Part shown: positions 41,775 through 51,077 of the stretch, in pieces
Layout of the letters: every line of letters starts with the position of its first letter
Position numbering within the stretch: the first letter of the stretch is position 1
Assembly (NCBI GenBank): GCA_003169895.1
Contig: PNAE01000003.1
Location: forward strand, 42,455-106,454
Direction of reading: 5' to 3'
Source of the DNA: Gemmatimonadota bacterium
Lineage (GTDB): Bacteria > Gemmatimonadota > Gemmatimonadetes > Gemmatimonadales > GWC2-71-9
Length of the DNA stretch: 64,000 nucleotides
Made by a program: the position numbers and the translations under genes
Notes under the pieces: generated by a model
The model's input: the letters and a program-made list of their open reading frames with translations, nothing else
Told to the model about the DNA's origin: nothing
The model's database searches: none

Positions 41775-44405
41775 ATGATCCACTCGGATGAGCTTGGCGA
41801 GGCGCAGTCGGGCCCGCTGGAACGTAAGGATCACGACGGCCAGCTCTTCGCCGCCAACGGGCTTACGCGGCGGGAGGTCGTGGTCCTCCTCTCCAGCGTG
41901 GCGATGGGGCTGGCGGGATGCAGCAGCGGGACCACAACCGGCCCGCCACCGCCCCCGCCGCCGACCGGGCTGAGTCCGGTTACCGGGACCGTCTCCCTGC
42001 CAGTCGGATCCGGACTCTCGCTGAACTCGTTGTCGCTGAAGACGATGGGACAGACGGTGGCGCTTGGCTCGGCGGCCACGTTCAGTGCAGGCGTATCGCC
42101 CAATGCTCCGACCCTGGCCTTGGTGACGGATGCCAATGGCAACGGGATCATGGCCGGGTTTCTCGATCCCACCATCCCGGGCTCGCAGCCGATCACGCCG
42201 CGCAGCACCGGAGTGGTGCTGACCTGGTTCGCGATCGGCGGGCCGTTCCTGCCGGCCACGGTGAAGTCACAGATATTGGCGCTGCTCAATGCCGATCCCG
42301 CCATGGATACGCTCGGGGGAGTAGTCGCGCAGCGCATCGCGTCCTCGCCGCTCGCCATTGTCAACGGTGATGCGCAAGTCGCGTCGGCCTTGAACACCGC
42401 CCTGGATGCGCTCATCGCCGGGGCGGCGAGGACGGTTTCTGGCGCCGCCCATCTGGAGGACCCACCGACGCTCACCGTCACTCCGGTCACCGACCAGAGC
42501 GGCGTCAGCGTGCGACCGGACCCCACGATCGTCGGCGTGAAGATCTCGAACTCCTATCGCCGGCCGGTCAAGGCCTACGTGTATGAAACGCAAACCCAGA
42601 CGGCGGGCACCACGACGGATATCTCGCCGGCCAGGCTCGTCGCGGGGCCTATCAGCCTCGGCGAGCCCACGACGTTCACGACCATCACCGAGCTGAAATC
42701 GTTCCTCCTGGAGCCGGTGCCCTTCAAGGCCTTTACCATCGATCCGATCCCGCTGGCGCTCGACGGGGCCTCCGACCAGACCACGTTTGAGGTCGTCATC
42801 CTCGGTCCGAGTTCGAAGGGCGTGGTTCCCAGCTTTTTCAGCGCGACACGGTATGCGAATCAGGTGCCGGTATGGAACGGCGCGATCGACGCGATGTTCG
42901 CCCGGACCTACTTCTGCGACCTCGTCTACGCGACGCTGCTCGAAATGACCGGCTTCGGTTCGATCCTGCAGACGTCGCCCAACCTCGACGTTGCTGGCCT
43001 CGCCACCAAGTCGTTCGCGGGAAATCCTTTCCCGGGAACGCCGGCGTTGCCACCTGCGAAAACGGTGTTCCTCTCTCAGTTCAACGCCACCATGGCGAGC
43101 ATGCTCAACGACGCGGGGCTCGCCGACCAGTACCATGGAATCGCCCCGACCATCATGGATTCTGTCGGCGCGCAAGCGCTGCAGCAGATGAGCACCACGG
43201 ACTGGCGCACGGGTGTGAATACCGCGGGAAATTTTGTGCTGAAACTCTCGGGTTCCTTGCTCGGCCTCAAGAGTGGCAATGTCGGCAAGCTGTTCGACGA
43301 TCTGAACAACGCGGACCGCGGCGTGCTGTGGACCGCGCTCTTGTCCAAGTCCCTGGTGACGATCACGCCGCCGGATCCGTCGTTCCTGCCGGGCGATGAG
43401 GTCGCGCTGACGGTCGTCCTCTCGCCGGACCTGACCAGCACGTACGAATTCGACTGGAGCAGCGACTCCCAGGACGCGACCTTCTCCGCGGTGGGAGAAG
43501 TCAATACCGGCAAGGCCATCAACACGCGGCAGGCCACCGTCAACCTGATCACCACGTCCGACGACAAGAACCCGATCGGGGTCCAGGTCCTGGTGTTCGA
43601 CGTCGCCGGCGGCCACAAGGCCCAGGTCGCCAAGACCGGTGTGACGGTGTCGGTTCTGCCGAAGACAACGATCACTCCGGTGGTGAAGGGGCTGGCGATT
43701 GGCAAGCAGCAGACTTTCACCGTGACGGTCGATGCGTCGCTGCCCGCTGGCGTGCAGTACATCTGGACGCTGACGGGGACCGCTGGCTCCATCGGCGTCA
43801 CGAACCTGGTGACCACGACCGTCCCGACGCTGGTCTACACGGCGATACGGAAGGGGACCGACACGCTTAACGTCCAGGTAGCCGACGCAAACAACAAACT
43901 GCTTGGCAAGGCGTCGGCGCAGATCAACGTCGATCCCGACGAGTTCATACAATTCTCCATCACGGGCCCGTGGGATCCCCTCTCCACGCCGCCCGACGGC
44001 AACTACCCTAAGTACACGGATTTTCTGGGGGGAAGGGTACCGAACGCGGGAGGACCGGGGCTGGATGTCCTTGCTGCGCAATTCGACCACACGCCAACCA
44101 TTCCCGGGGTCCTGCTTTCCATCGATGTCCAGCCCGGAGCGTTTCTCAGTCAGGGTCAGACGTTCTCCAAGGTGCCGAGCGGCAGCTTCCCGGTTCCGGG
44201 CCAGTGGAACCTGCTGCTGAGCACCGATCTCGATCACCCGGATGACCCGAACAGCAGCCAGAGGAATCCCGTGGGTACCGGGATCCTGACGATTGATTCG
44301 GTGGAGCCGTTGTCCGACGGCAATTATCTCGTGGGTTACTCGTTCGAGATCGACAACGGAGGTGGCGGGATCATCAGCGGCTCGGGCGCGGCAACGTGGA
44401 AATAG
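41775..44405 (+). CDS. Large surface lipoprotein, second of a tandem pair
   Basis: An 876-residue paralogue of the preceding protein, 10 nt after its stop. The signal segment LTRREVVVLLSSVAMGLAGC is identical. The regions 40,541-40,795 and 43,170-43,424 are identical over 255 nt, although other parts differ at many third positions, which points to gene conversion. The last ~110 residues (from DEFIQFSITGPWDP on) have diverged completely in sequence but end alike (GSGAATWK here, GSGVATWK in the first). The two are likely co-transcribed and may form a pair with different ligands. No enzyme motif is visible. Confidence 0.75.
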   Translation: MIHSDELGEAQSGPLERKDHDGQLFAANGLTRREVVVLLSSVAMGLAGCSSGTTTGPPPPPPPTGLSPVTGTVSLPVGSGLSLNSLSLKTMGQTVALGSAATFSAGVSPNAPTLALVTDANGNGIMAGFLDPTIPGSQPITPRSTGVVLTWFAIGGPFLPATVKSQILALLNADPAMDTLGGVVAQRIASSPLAIVNGDAQVASALNTALDALIAGAARTVSGAAHLEDPPTLTVTPVTDQSGVSVRPDPTIVGVKISNSYRRPVKAYVYETQTQTAGTTTDISPARLVAGPISLGEPTTFTTITELKSFLLEPVPFKAFTIDPIPLALDGASDQTTFEVVILGPSSKGVVPSFFSATRYANQVPVWNGAIDAMFARTYFCDLVYATLLEMTGFGSILQTSPNLDVAGLATKSFAGNPFPGTPALPPAKTVFLSQFNATMASMLNDAGLADQYHGIAPTIMDSVGAQALQQMSTTDWRTGVNTAGNFVLKLSGSLLGLKSGNVGKLFDDLNNADRGVLWTALLSKSLVTITPPDPSFLPGDEVALTVVLSPDLTSTYEFDWSSDSQDATFSAVGEVNTGKAINTRQATVNLITTSDDKNPIGVQVLVFDVAGGHKAQVAKTGVTVSVLPKTTITPVVKGLAIGKQQTFTVTVDASLPAGVQYIWTLTGTAGSIGVTNLVTTTVPTLVYTAIRKGTDTLNVQVADANNKLLGKASAQINVDPDEFIQFSITGPWDPLSTPPDGNYPKYTDFLGGRVPNAGGPGLDVLAAQFDHTPTIPGVLLSIDVQPGAFLSQGQTFSKVPSGSFPVPGQWNLLLSTDLDHPDDPNSSQRNPVGTGILTIDSVEPLSDGNYLVGYSFEIDNGGGGIISGSGAATWK

Positions 44406-44862
44406 GGCGTCGGCCGGGTCCAGCCGCCTTCAGCGCCGCCGCAAATTCGTTCGCGTCGGTCGAGTTCCCCTCGACCCGCGCTCGGTTGAGCAACCAGGTC
44501 GGTGTGCCATTACGCCGCGGCCGCGAGGCTGGGCAACGCGATCACCGCTCGCGACGGCAGTTTGAATTCGCCGGTCGGCTCTTCCCACCAGGCTCTCCGA
44601 AGCGCCGACCGCTACTCGATAGCGATTCCAGCGCCCAGGCAGATGCCGCCATAGAGGCCATGGCTTTGGCTCAGCTGCTGGTCGCCGGTACTGACGAGAC
44701 TCATCGGGCCAGCATACGGGCTCTGAAATGGAAAGAGGTGGTGCCGGATGAACGTCGCCTGGGCACCAACGATGCGCGGCGTGCGGGACTGACATGCCGG
44801 TGCCTGCGCACGCACTACGCCTGGCGCGCACGCCAACCCCGTGATCGTTGAAATTCGCCGGA
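44406..44862. other. Gene-poor stretch with a possible DsbA-like remnant
   Basis: No intact gene is recognised. On the minus strand, 44,514-44,415 encodes NGTPTWLLNRARVEGN followed by EFAAALKAAGPG, which resembles the C-terminal end of DsbA-like thioredoxins (GTPT cis-Pro loop, then a closing helix). No matching N-terminal part with CxxC lies upstream, so this would be a decayed fragment. The other small frames are low in complexity and not supported. Confidence 0.35.
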
Positions 44863-47535
44863 TCACAGCCAGGTCCCGAAGCGGCGGATGTACCACCGCT
44901 TCATCACCTGTACGAGCGCGATATAGCAGACCATGATCGCAACCAGCCAGAGGAAATAGCTCCCCGGCAGTGCTTCCAATCCCAGTTTGCGCCCCAGCGG
45001 CAGGAAGGGAAACGCAATGCCGCAGGTAATGATGACGGCCGTGAGCGCCAGCACTGGCCAGGTCGCGCGGCTTTGCAAGAACGGAATCTTCGCGGTGCGG
45101 ATCATGTGAACAATCAGTGTCTGCGTGAACAACGATTCGATGAACCAGCCTGACTGGAAGAGTGACTGGTGCGCGGGAGTTGTCGCGCCGAAAGCGAACC
45201 ACATGATGGCGAACGTCGCGATGTCAAATACTGAACTCGTCGGCCCGATGAAGAGCATGAACCGGCCGATGTCGTCCGCGCGCCACTTTCTTGGCACAGT
45301 GAGGTATTCGGGGTCCATGTCGTCCCACGGGATCGACGTCTGCGAGAGATCGTAAAGCAGGTTGATCGTCAGCAACTGGATCGGCAGCATCGGCAGGAAG
45401 GGCAGGAAGGCGCTCGCGAGCAGCACGCTGAACACGTTTCCGAAATTCGAACTGGCGGTCATCTTGATGTACTTGATCGTGTTGCCGAACGTCTTGCGGC
45501 CTTCAAGGACGCCTTCTTCCAGGACCATCAGGCTCTTTTCGAGCAGAATGATGTCGGCGGACTCCTTGGCAATGTCGACCGCGGAATCGACGGAAATGCC
45601 AACATCCGCCTCCCGCAGCGCACCGGCGTCATTGATCCCGTCGCCCATGAAGCCGACCGTGTGTCCTCGGGCACGTAGGGCTCGGACCAGGCGCACCTTG
45701 TCGTCGGGCGTCAGCTTGGCGAACACGACACCGCGATCGGCGACCTCACCAAGCTGAGTATTGTCGAGGCCAACCAGTTCACTGCCGAGTACGATGTGGT
45801 CGACGGTCAACCCGACATCGCGACAGACCTTACGCGAGACGAGGTCGTTATCGCCGGTCAGAATCTTGACCGTGACTCCGTGCGACGCGAGCGCCTTGAG
45901 CGCCGGTGCGGCACTGTCCTTCGGCGGGTCGAGGAAGGAGACAAACCCGGCGAGTACGAGATCCGACTCGTCGCCCACCGTGTACGCCCCATGACCTGGA
46001 TCGAAGTCCCGGTACGCGACGGCGACGACGCGAAAGCCATCCTCGTTGAGTTCGGCAACGACGTCGTTCGCCACCTTGATGCGCCCGGCAGTCAGCGGCG
46101 TGATGCGGTCCTCGTCTCGCACGGATTGGCATACGGCGAGTACCTCCTCAACTGCCCCCTTACAAATGAGTTCATGCTGCTCATGCCGACGGTCGACCAC
46201 GACCGACATCCGGCGTCGCGTGAAATCGAAGGGGATTTCATCCACTTTGGCATAGGCCTTGTCGACGGCGAGTTCCGCCTTGACCTCGCCGTGCTCCAGC
46301 ACCGCCACATCCAGCAGATTCTTTAGTCCCGTCTGGTAATAGCTGTTGAGGTACGCGAGCGAGAGCACCGCGTCATCGAGTTCGCCGACGACGTTGATGT
46401 ATCGCTCCAGCACGATCTTGTCTTGCGTGAGGGTACCGGTCTTGTCGGTGCAGAGCACGTCCATAGCGCCGAAGTTCTGGATCGCGCTGAGTCGCTTCAC
46501 GATGGTCTTGTGCCGCGCCATCGTCACGGCGCCCTTGGCGAGGTTCGTCGTGACGATCATCGGCAGCATTTCGGGCGTGAGGCCGACCGCGACGGCGAGA
46601 CCGAATAGAAGGGCCTCCAACCAGTTGTGCTTGGTCAGACCGTTGAGCAGGAACACAATCGGCACCATGACGACGATAAACCGGATGAAGAGCCAACTGA
46701 CCTTGCTCACCCCGACATCGAAGGCCGTCGTCACGCGCTGGCCCACCAGCCCCTTCGCCATCGAGCCGAACGAGGTATTGCCTCCGGTCGCCACGACCAC
46801 AGCCGTGGCGGTGCCGCTCACGACGTTCGTGCCCATGAAACAGATCGTCGGCAGTTCGGTCAGCCCCATCGGGGCGGACGGTTCGGCAGCTCGATCCATT
46901 TTCTCTACCGGGAGCGCCTCGCCGGTCAGCGACGACTGGCTGACGAAAAGGTCTTTTGCCGTGAGCAAACGAACGTCGGCCGGGACCATGTCGCCGGCCG
47001 ACAGGTAAACGATGTCGCCGGGCACCAACTCATCCATCGGGATCTCGCGCCGACGCATCGGCGGGAGGTTGCCCACGAACTCGTCGCCATCCCGCTCAAC
47101 GGCAGTGCTCGTGCTGACCAAAGCGCGAAGCGCCTGCGCCGCGGTCTGGGACCGGAATTCCTGCGTGAACCGCACGACGGTGCTCAGCAGCACCATCAGG
47201 CCGATGACGATGACCGCTTCGGTGTCACCGGTCAGACCGGAGACGGTCGCCAGGGTGGCGAGCAGGATGTTGAACGGGTTCGCGAACGCGTGCGCGAGTT
47301 GCATGTACCACGCGGGCGGCTTTTCGTGCGCGACCTCATTGCGGCCAAACTGCTCCCGGCGACGCTCAACCTCCTCGTCGAGCAGCCCTGCAAGCTTGGT
47401 GTCGAGCGAACTGAGCGCCGCGTCGGCATCCAGCCACGCGATGCGCTGTAAGGCGTCGCCCACCGCTTGTGTTCCGCTGTTTGCGGGGCGGCGATTCTGC
47501 GCCGGGGCGGCGGCGCCGCTGGAGGGCTGGGTCAT
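44863..47535 (-). CDS. mgtA: P3B-type magnesium-translocating ATPase
   Basis: An 890-residue P-type ATPase: actuator motif SLTGEALPVEK (near residue 205), phosphorylation site CTDKTGTLTQDK (near 362), KGAVEEVL in the nucleotide domain and GDGINDAGALREADVG in the hinge, with the ten-helix layout of MgtA/MgtB and a C-terminal set of six helices. The membrane motif NPFNILLATLATVSGLTGD matches the family. It should import Mg2+ into the cytoplasm at the cost of ATP. ATG 47535 is taken as start because the 12 codons before it look like leader sequence. Its promoter region holds two operator-like inverted repeats and faces a metal-sensor locus, so metal-dependent control is likely. Confidence 0.9.
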   Translation of the reverse strand: MTQPSSGAAAPAQNRRPANSGTQAVGDALQRIAWLDADAALSSLDTKLAGLLDEEVERRREQFGRNEVAHEKPPAWYMQLAHAFANPFNILLATLATVSGLTGDTEAVIVIGLMVLLSTVVRFTQEFRSQTAAQALRALVSTSTAVERDGDEFVGNLPPMRRREIPMDELVPGDIVYLSAGDMVPADVRLLTAKDLFVSQSSLTGEALPVEKMDRAAEPSAPMGLTELPTICFMGTNVVSGTATAVVVATGGNTSFGSMAKGLVGQRVTTAFDVGVSKVSWLFIRFIVVMVPIVFLLNGLTKHNWLEALLFGLAVAVGLTPEMLPMIVTTNLAKGAVTMARHKTIVKRLSAIQNFGAMDVLCTDKTGTLTQDKIVLERYINVVGELDDAVLSLAYLNSYYQTGLKNLLDVAVLEHGEVKAELAVDKAYAKVDEIPFDFTRRRMSVVVDRRHEQHELICKGAVEEVLAVCQSVRDEDRITPLTAGRIKVANDVVAELNEDGFRVVAVAYRDFDPGHGAYTVGDESDLVLAGFVSFLDPPKDSAAPALKALASHGVTVKILTGDNDLVSRKVCRDVGLTVDHIVLGSELVGLDNTQLGEVADRGVVFAKLTPDDKVRLVRALRARGHTVGFMGDGINDAGALREADVGISVDSAVDIAKESADIILLEKSLMVLEEGVLEGRKTFGNTIKYIKMTASSNFGNVFSVLLASAFLPFLPMLPIQLLTINLLYDLSQTSIPWDDMDPEYLTVPRKWRADDIGRFMLFIGPTSSVFDIATFAIMWFAFGATTPAHQSLFQSGWFIESLFTQTLIVHMIRTAKIPFLQSRATWPVLALTAVIITCGIAFPFLPLGRKLGLEALPGSYFLWLVAIMVCYIALVQVMKRWYIRRFGTWL

Positions 47536-47800
47536 GGTGCGCTCGCTCGTATGAGTTTTGGCACCGCGCACCGTGAGAAACGGCGTACCGTCTCAGCCAC
47601 GTTGGGCAAACCCTTGACGGGAGTGCCTGTTCTACCGCGGATCGACCTCTTTCGATGTCGCCGGGCAGTGGCCTGTGTGCTGCGCGGGAGCCTCGCCTAC
47701 CGAGAATCCGCTGTTGCCGCGCTTGACCGTCGGGCGCTGCGAACGGGCGCAGTCTAGGGGCTAGCCGGACACCATGTCAAGGCGTTCGCCCTTGCTTTGG
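47536..47800. other. mgtA leader/promoter region
   Basis: About 265 nt upstream of mgtA on the minus strand, with no gene. It contains a GAGAAACGGCGTACCGTCTC imperfect palindrome (47,575-47,594). MgtA leaders in other bacteria carry Mg2+-sensing RNA or leader peptides, but I could not match this sequence to the known mgtA leader or to the M-box by eye. Confidence 0.35.
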
Positions 47801-47840
47801 ATACCAACGGGGGTATTGTATCGGATACCATGCCGGGTAT
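47801..47840. promoter_or_regulatory. Two tandem operator-like repeats ATACC-N6-GGTAT
   Basis: The first palindrome has half-sites ATACC (47801-47805) and GGTAT (47812-47816), the second ATACC (47825-47829) and GGTAT (47836-47840); each is preceded by GG and they lie 24 bp apart. G/C-centred inverted repeats with AT-rich ends are typical operators for CsoR/RcnR/FrmR repressors, and such a gene is at 48,417. The pair sits between the divergent mgtA and 47,854 genes and could control both. Confidence 0.6.
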
Positions 47841-47853
47841 GCTATCGACAATC

Positions 47854-48309
47854 ATGAACCAGGGCCTCGCGTCGGTCGGGGTTCCATTGGTTTCGGCGCG
47901 GGTTCTCCTGCTCACGGCGGGGGCTACGATCACGACATTTGGAGTCGCCAGCTACCGGGCGAACCGAAGCGCCGTCGCCGCGATGCGCGCCCGACGATGC
48001 CTTGCAATGGCGACGGAAGCAGCGCGGCTTATGCTGGTCAGTATCGAGGATCTCGCGCCGCTCCTGGGCCTCGCACGCCCCGAACTGACCCGGTGGCTCG
48101 TCGACGGCGTACCCCACCGTCACCAGCAAGCCGTCGCCGATGTCCTTCGTGCCACCGTCGCATTGCGCCGACGATTCCCCGCGCGAGTGGCCCGGCGACT
48201 GCTCGCAGTCCGGGTCGAGCGTGGCGCCGCCTTGAAGGACGCTCACCGACACTTGGCCGACTTGTCGCGCGAGTCCCGTCACGGTCACATTTCCGTAACA
48301 TTGCGCTGA
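47854..48309 (+). CDS. Hypothetical protein upstream of the metal sensor
   Basis: A 151-residue protein. The start at 47854 is chosen because earlier starts fall inside the operator repeats; none has a clear Shine-Dalgarno. One hydrophobic helix (VSARVLLLTAGATITTFGVA) is near the N-terminus. The second half (DLAPLLGLARPELTRWLVDG then LRATVALRRRFPARVARRLL) resembles the helix-turn-helix-like layout of MbcA/ParS-type antitoxins, but no toxin gene is adjacent, so this is only a suggestion. Codon use is GC3-rich as in the flanking genes. It is probably co-transcribed with the RcnR-like gene 107 nt downstream. Confidence 0.5.
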   Translation: MNQGLASVGVPLVSARVLLLTAGATITTFGVASYRANRSAVAAMRARRCLAMATEAARLMLVSIEDLAPLLGLARPELTRWLVDGVPHRHQQAVADVLRATVALRRRFPARVARRLLAVRVERGAALKDAHRHLADLSRESRHGHISVTLR

Positions 48310-48416
48310 CGGACCGAACGGCCCGTCATGCATCGGGCCGTTTTCAGGTGATCCGGCAATCGGTGCCCGTCGGCCGCCTGATGCCTCCGATCCCATACCC
48401 AACTTCCCGAGGAACC

Positions 48417-48695
48417 GTGGCGCACACTGTCCGAGACAAAGGAAAACTGGTCCGACGTACCCAACGCCTCGTCGGTCAAGTGCAGGCCGTCCAGCGCGCG
48501 CTTGAGGACGAGAAGGATTGTTCCGATATCATGAGCCTCATATCGGCAGCGCGGGGTGCCATGGACAGCCTCATGGCCGAGGTCGTTGAGGGCCACATCC
48601 GCTACCACATGGTGGACCCGGACCGTCGGCCCACCTCCGCCGAGGCGCGGGCGGCGCAGGAACTCATGGATGTGGTGAAGGCGTACATTCGCTAG
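48417..48695 (+). CDS. RcnR-like metal-responsive repressor (CsoR/RcnR/FrmR family)
   Basis: A 92-residue all-helical protein starting MAHTVRDKGKLVRRTQRLVG. The start at GTG 48417 reproduces the N-terminus of E. coli RcnR (MSHTIRDK). The four RcnR nickel/cobalt ligands are all at equivalent places: His3, Cys35 (DEKDCSDIM), His60 and His64 (EVVEGHIRYHM). FrmR, the formaldehyde sensor, lacks His3 and His64, so a Ni(II)/Co(II) response is more likely than formaldehyde. As a tetramer it should bind an operator without metal and release it when metal binds. Candidate operators are the two ATACC-N6-GGTAT repeats about 580 nt upstream. Confidence 0.85.
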   Translation: MAHTVRDKGKLVRRTQRLVGQVQAVQRALEDEKDCSDIMSLISAARGAMDSLMAEVVEGHIRYHMVDPDRRPTSAEARAAQELMDVVKAYIR

Positions 48696-48925
48696 CGTCC
48701 GGGCCGTTCGAGGTTTGCGTCGGACCTTCGCGCGGTCCCGGGCGTCACGATGCTAAGCGTTGGGGTCTCCACGAAACCGGGCCAACTCCAGAGTAGGTCC
48801 GTAGGCTTCTCGTCGCCGTCGCTCGGTCTCAGCCATTTGACTCGATGATGCCTTCCGGAACTCGCGGTCACTCCTTTTCCCACGTATCTATTAGGGCATC
48901 CCGCCCACTCACCTGAGAAAGTCCC

Positions 48926-50782
48926 GTGCGCCGCACAAGCCGCATTCTGCTCGCCGTCGTACTGTCCATTGCGACCTTCGTGGCGGTCAAGCGAGTCTAC
49001 CAGCGGCAGGCGGGCGGATATGAGCGCCGCAAGCTCACCATCCCGGTGCGCGACGGCACCCGCTTCTTCGCCATCGCACTGATCCCGAAAGGTGCCACAC
49101 GGCCCCTCCCGATCCTGCTCATCCGCACACCGTTCAATGCTGCGGTGGAGTTCCCGACGGCAGCCGTACCGACCGCCTACAAGGAACTCGCGGAGGATGG
49201 CTACATGTTCGTGACCGAGGACATCCGCGGGCGGTACGGCTCCGGGGGAACGTTTGTCACGAACCGGGCGCAGGCTGATCCGCACAATCCGACCGGGACG
49301 GACGAGTCCACCGACGCGTACGACACCATCGACTGGCTCGTGAAGAACCTGCCGGACAACAATGGCAAGGTCGGGGTGCTGGGAATCTCATATCGCGGCT
49401 GGCTCGCCGGCTTGGCCGGCGTCAACGCGCACCCCGCGCTCAAGGCGATCTCACCCCAGGCACCGACGACCGATACGTGGCTGGGAGACGACTTCTTCCA
49501 CCAGGGAGCGTTCCGGGAGACGCAAGGGGTGGCATACACGGCGTACGTCGAAGGCGGGAAGGACCCGTCGATCCCCGATCACGATCAATTCGATTTCTAC
49601 CTCCGATCCGCAACACTGGCCTCGATTGCAACGGCGACGGGCGTCGCACAATTACCATCGTGGGTCGGTTTCCGCACCCACCCGTCCTGGGATGACTACT
49701 GGCAGTCAAGGGCGATGCAGCGCGTGCTCATCAGGCCGGAGGTGCCGATGCTATTCGTCGGCGGCTGGTGGGACCAGGAGGACATCCTCGGACCGCAGCT
49801 CGCGTATCACACCGTCGAACGGGCGGACAAAGACAGTGTGAACCGGATCGTCCTCGGTCCGTGGTTTCATGGCGGGTGGGCGCAGCGAGGTGGCGATTCG
49901 CTCGGGCCGATCCGGTTCGGGAGCAACACGGCGGACTATTTCCGCGAGCAGATCCAGCGGCCCTGGTTCGCCTACTATCTGCATGGCAAGGGCGACGGGC
50001 GCTTCCCGGAGGCGTGGGCGTTCGAGACGGGCGAGAACCGGTGGCACAAGTTCGACGCGTGGCCGCCACGGAATGCCGAGCCGCGCAACATCTATCTGCG
50101 CGAGAGCGGGACACTTTCCTTCGACCCGCCGGCATCCACCGCGCTCGGCAAGGGGGCGCCGGGGCCCGGCCAGGTCCGAACATCGGAATTCGACGCCTAC
50201 ACCTCCGATCCGGCGAACCCGATTCCCTACTTGCCTCGTCCGGACGACGGGACAGGCTGGCGCACATGGCTGGAGCGGGACCAGCGTTTCGTTCGCGGCC
50301 GCTCCGACATGCGGACCTGGGAGTCGGCGCCGCTGACGGAGGACCTGACGATCGCTGGCGACGTCGTCGCCCATCTCTTCGCTTCCACCACTGGCACCGA
50401 TGCCGATTGGGTCGTCAAGCTCATCGACGTCTACCCCGATAGCGTTCCCGATCGACCGGGCCTCGGCGGCTATCAGCTGATCGTCAACGCGGACATCATG
50501 CGCGGCCGCTATTGGAAGGGCTTCAGCCAGGCGACTCCGATCCCCGCCAATACCGTCACCCCCTTCAACGTCGACCTCCATGAGCAGCTTTATCGTTTTC
50601 TGAACGGCCATCGGCTGATGGTGCAGGTACAGAGTACCTGGTTCCCGCTCTACGACCGCAACCCGCAGACGTTTCTGCCCAATATCTTCGACGCGACGCC
50701 GTCCGACTTCCGGGCGCAGGAGCACCGCGTCTGGCACACGGCGCGGTACCCATCGCACGTCTCAGTGCTGGTGCTGCCATAG
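48926..50782 (+). CDS. CocE/NonD-family (S15) serine hydrolase
   Basis: A 618-residue alpha/beta hydrolase with an N-terminal hydrophobic signal/anchor (ILLAVVLSIATFVAV). The S15 fold shows RRKLTIPVRDGTRFFAIAL, the oxyanion segment IRTPFN, EDIRGRYGSGG, the nucleophile elbow GISYRG (Ser near 155), FVGGWWDQED with the acid Asp and GPWFHGGW with the catalytic His. A jelly-roll C-terminal domain (residues about 400-618) completes the X-Pro dipeptidyl-peptidase/CocE layout. It cleaves esters or N-acylated amino acid derivatives outside the cytoplasm; cocaine-esterase-like or alpha-amino-acid-ester hydrolase activity are the known types. The start codon is GTG. Confidence 0.88.
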   Translation: MRRTSRILLAVVLSIATFVAVKRVYQRQAGGYERRKLTIPVRDGTRFFAIALIPKGATRPLPILLIRTPFNAAVEFPTAAVPTAYKELAEDGYMFVTEDIRGRYGSGGTFVTNRAQADPHNPTGTDESTDAYDTIDWLVKNLPDNNGKVGVLGISYRGWLAGLAGVNAHPALKAISPQAPTTDTWLGDDFFHQGAFRETQGVAYTAYVEGGKDPSIPDHDQFDFYLRSATLASIATATGVAQLPSWVGFRTHPSWDDYWQSRAMQRVLIRPEVPMLFVGGWWDQEDILGPQLAYHTVERADKDSVNRIVLGPWFHGGWAQRGGDSLGPIRFGSNTADYFREQIQRPWFAYYLHGKGDGRFPEAWAFETGENRWHKFDAWPPRNAEPRNIYLRESGTLSFDPPASTALGKGAPGPGQVRTSEFDAYTSDPANPIPYLPRPDDGTGWRTWLERDQRFVRGRSDMRTWESAPLTEDLTIAGDVVAHLFASTTGTDADWVVKLIDVYPDSVPDRPGLGGYQLIVNADIMRGRYWKGFSQATPIPANTVTPFNVDLHEQLYRFLNGHRLMVQVQSTWFPLYDRNPQTFLPNIFDATPSDFRAQEHRVWHTARYPSHVSVLVLP

Positions 50783-50796
50783 ACACGGGCGACATC

Positions 50797-51077
50797 GCTT
50801 GCAGGACAACGGCGTTGCCGATGTCGACCTGATTCTGCATCAAGCGGTCGAGGTCCAGCTTGGCATCCGGCTGGCCGCCAACGGCGCTGATGATATACAG
50901 ACGCGTCCACATCACGTGATCTTCCCACAGCTTCCGCATCGCATCGTGAAATGCGGCAGTTGTCATCGGACTTCGGACGATGGCCGGCCGACGGCTTGGT
51001 GTTGCAATCGCGATCGATGCCCCTGGGCCAGCGATCATTGCGGCAACGATCAGGCAACTGGTGAAGATGTTCGGCAT
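50797..51077 (-). pseudogene. 3'-truncated gene for a small secreted protein
   Basis: The minus-strand frame starting at 51077 has a signal peptide (PNIFTSCLIVAAMIAGPG) followed by AAFHDAMRKLWEDHVMWTRL and LDLDRLMQNQVDIGNAVV. I recognise the pattern LRKLWEDH..WTRLYI...QNQVDIGNAI as the first half of a family of small secreted proteins that normally continue with a second helical half. Here the similarity ends about 50,797, next to the stop of the CocE gene, after which the frame reads only the antisense of that gene. A truncation by rearrangement is therefore likely. Confidence 0.55.

Noticed and set aside
39632..44237. Two long minus-strand frames opposite the lipoprotein pair that resemble each other
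   Set aside because: Their mutual similarity follows from the similarity of the two sense genes; composition is that of an antisense shadow.
47536..47800. Mg2+-sensing riboswitch (M-box) upstream of mgtA
   Set aside because: None of the conserved M-box blocks could be recognised; only one imperfect palindrome is visible.
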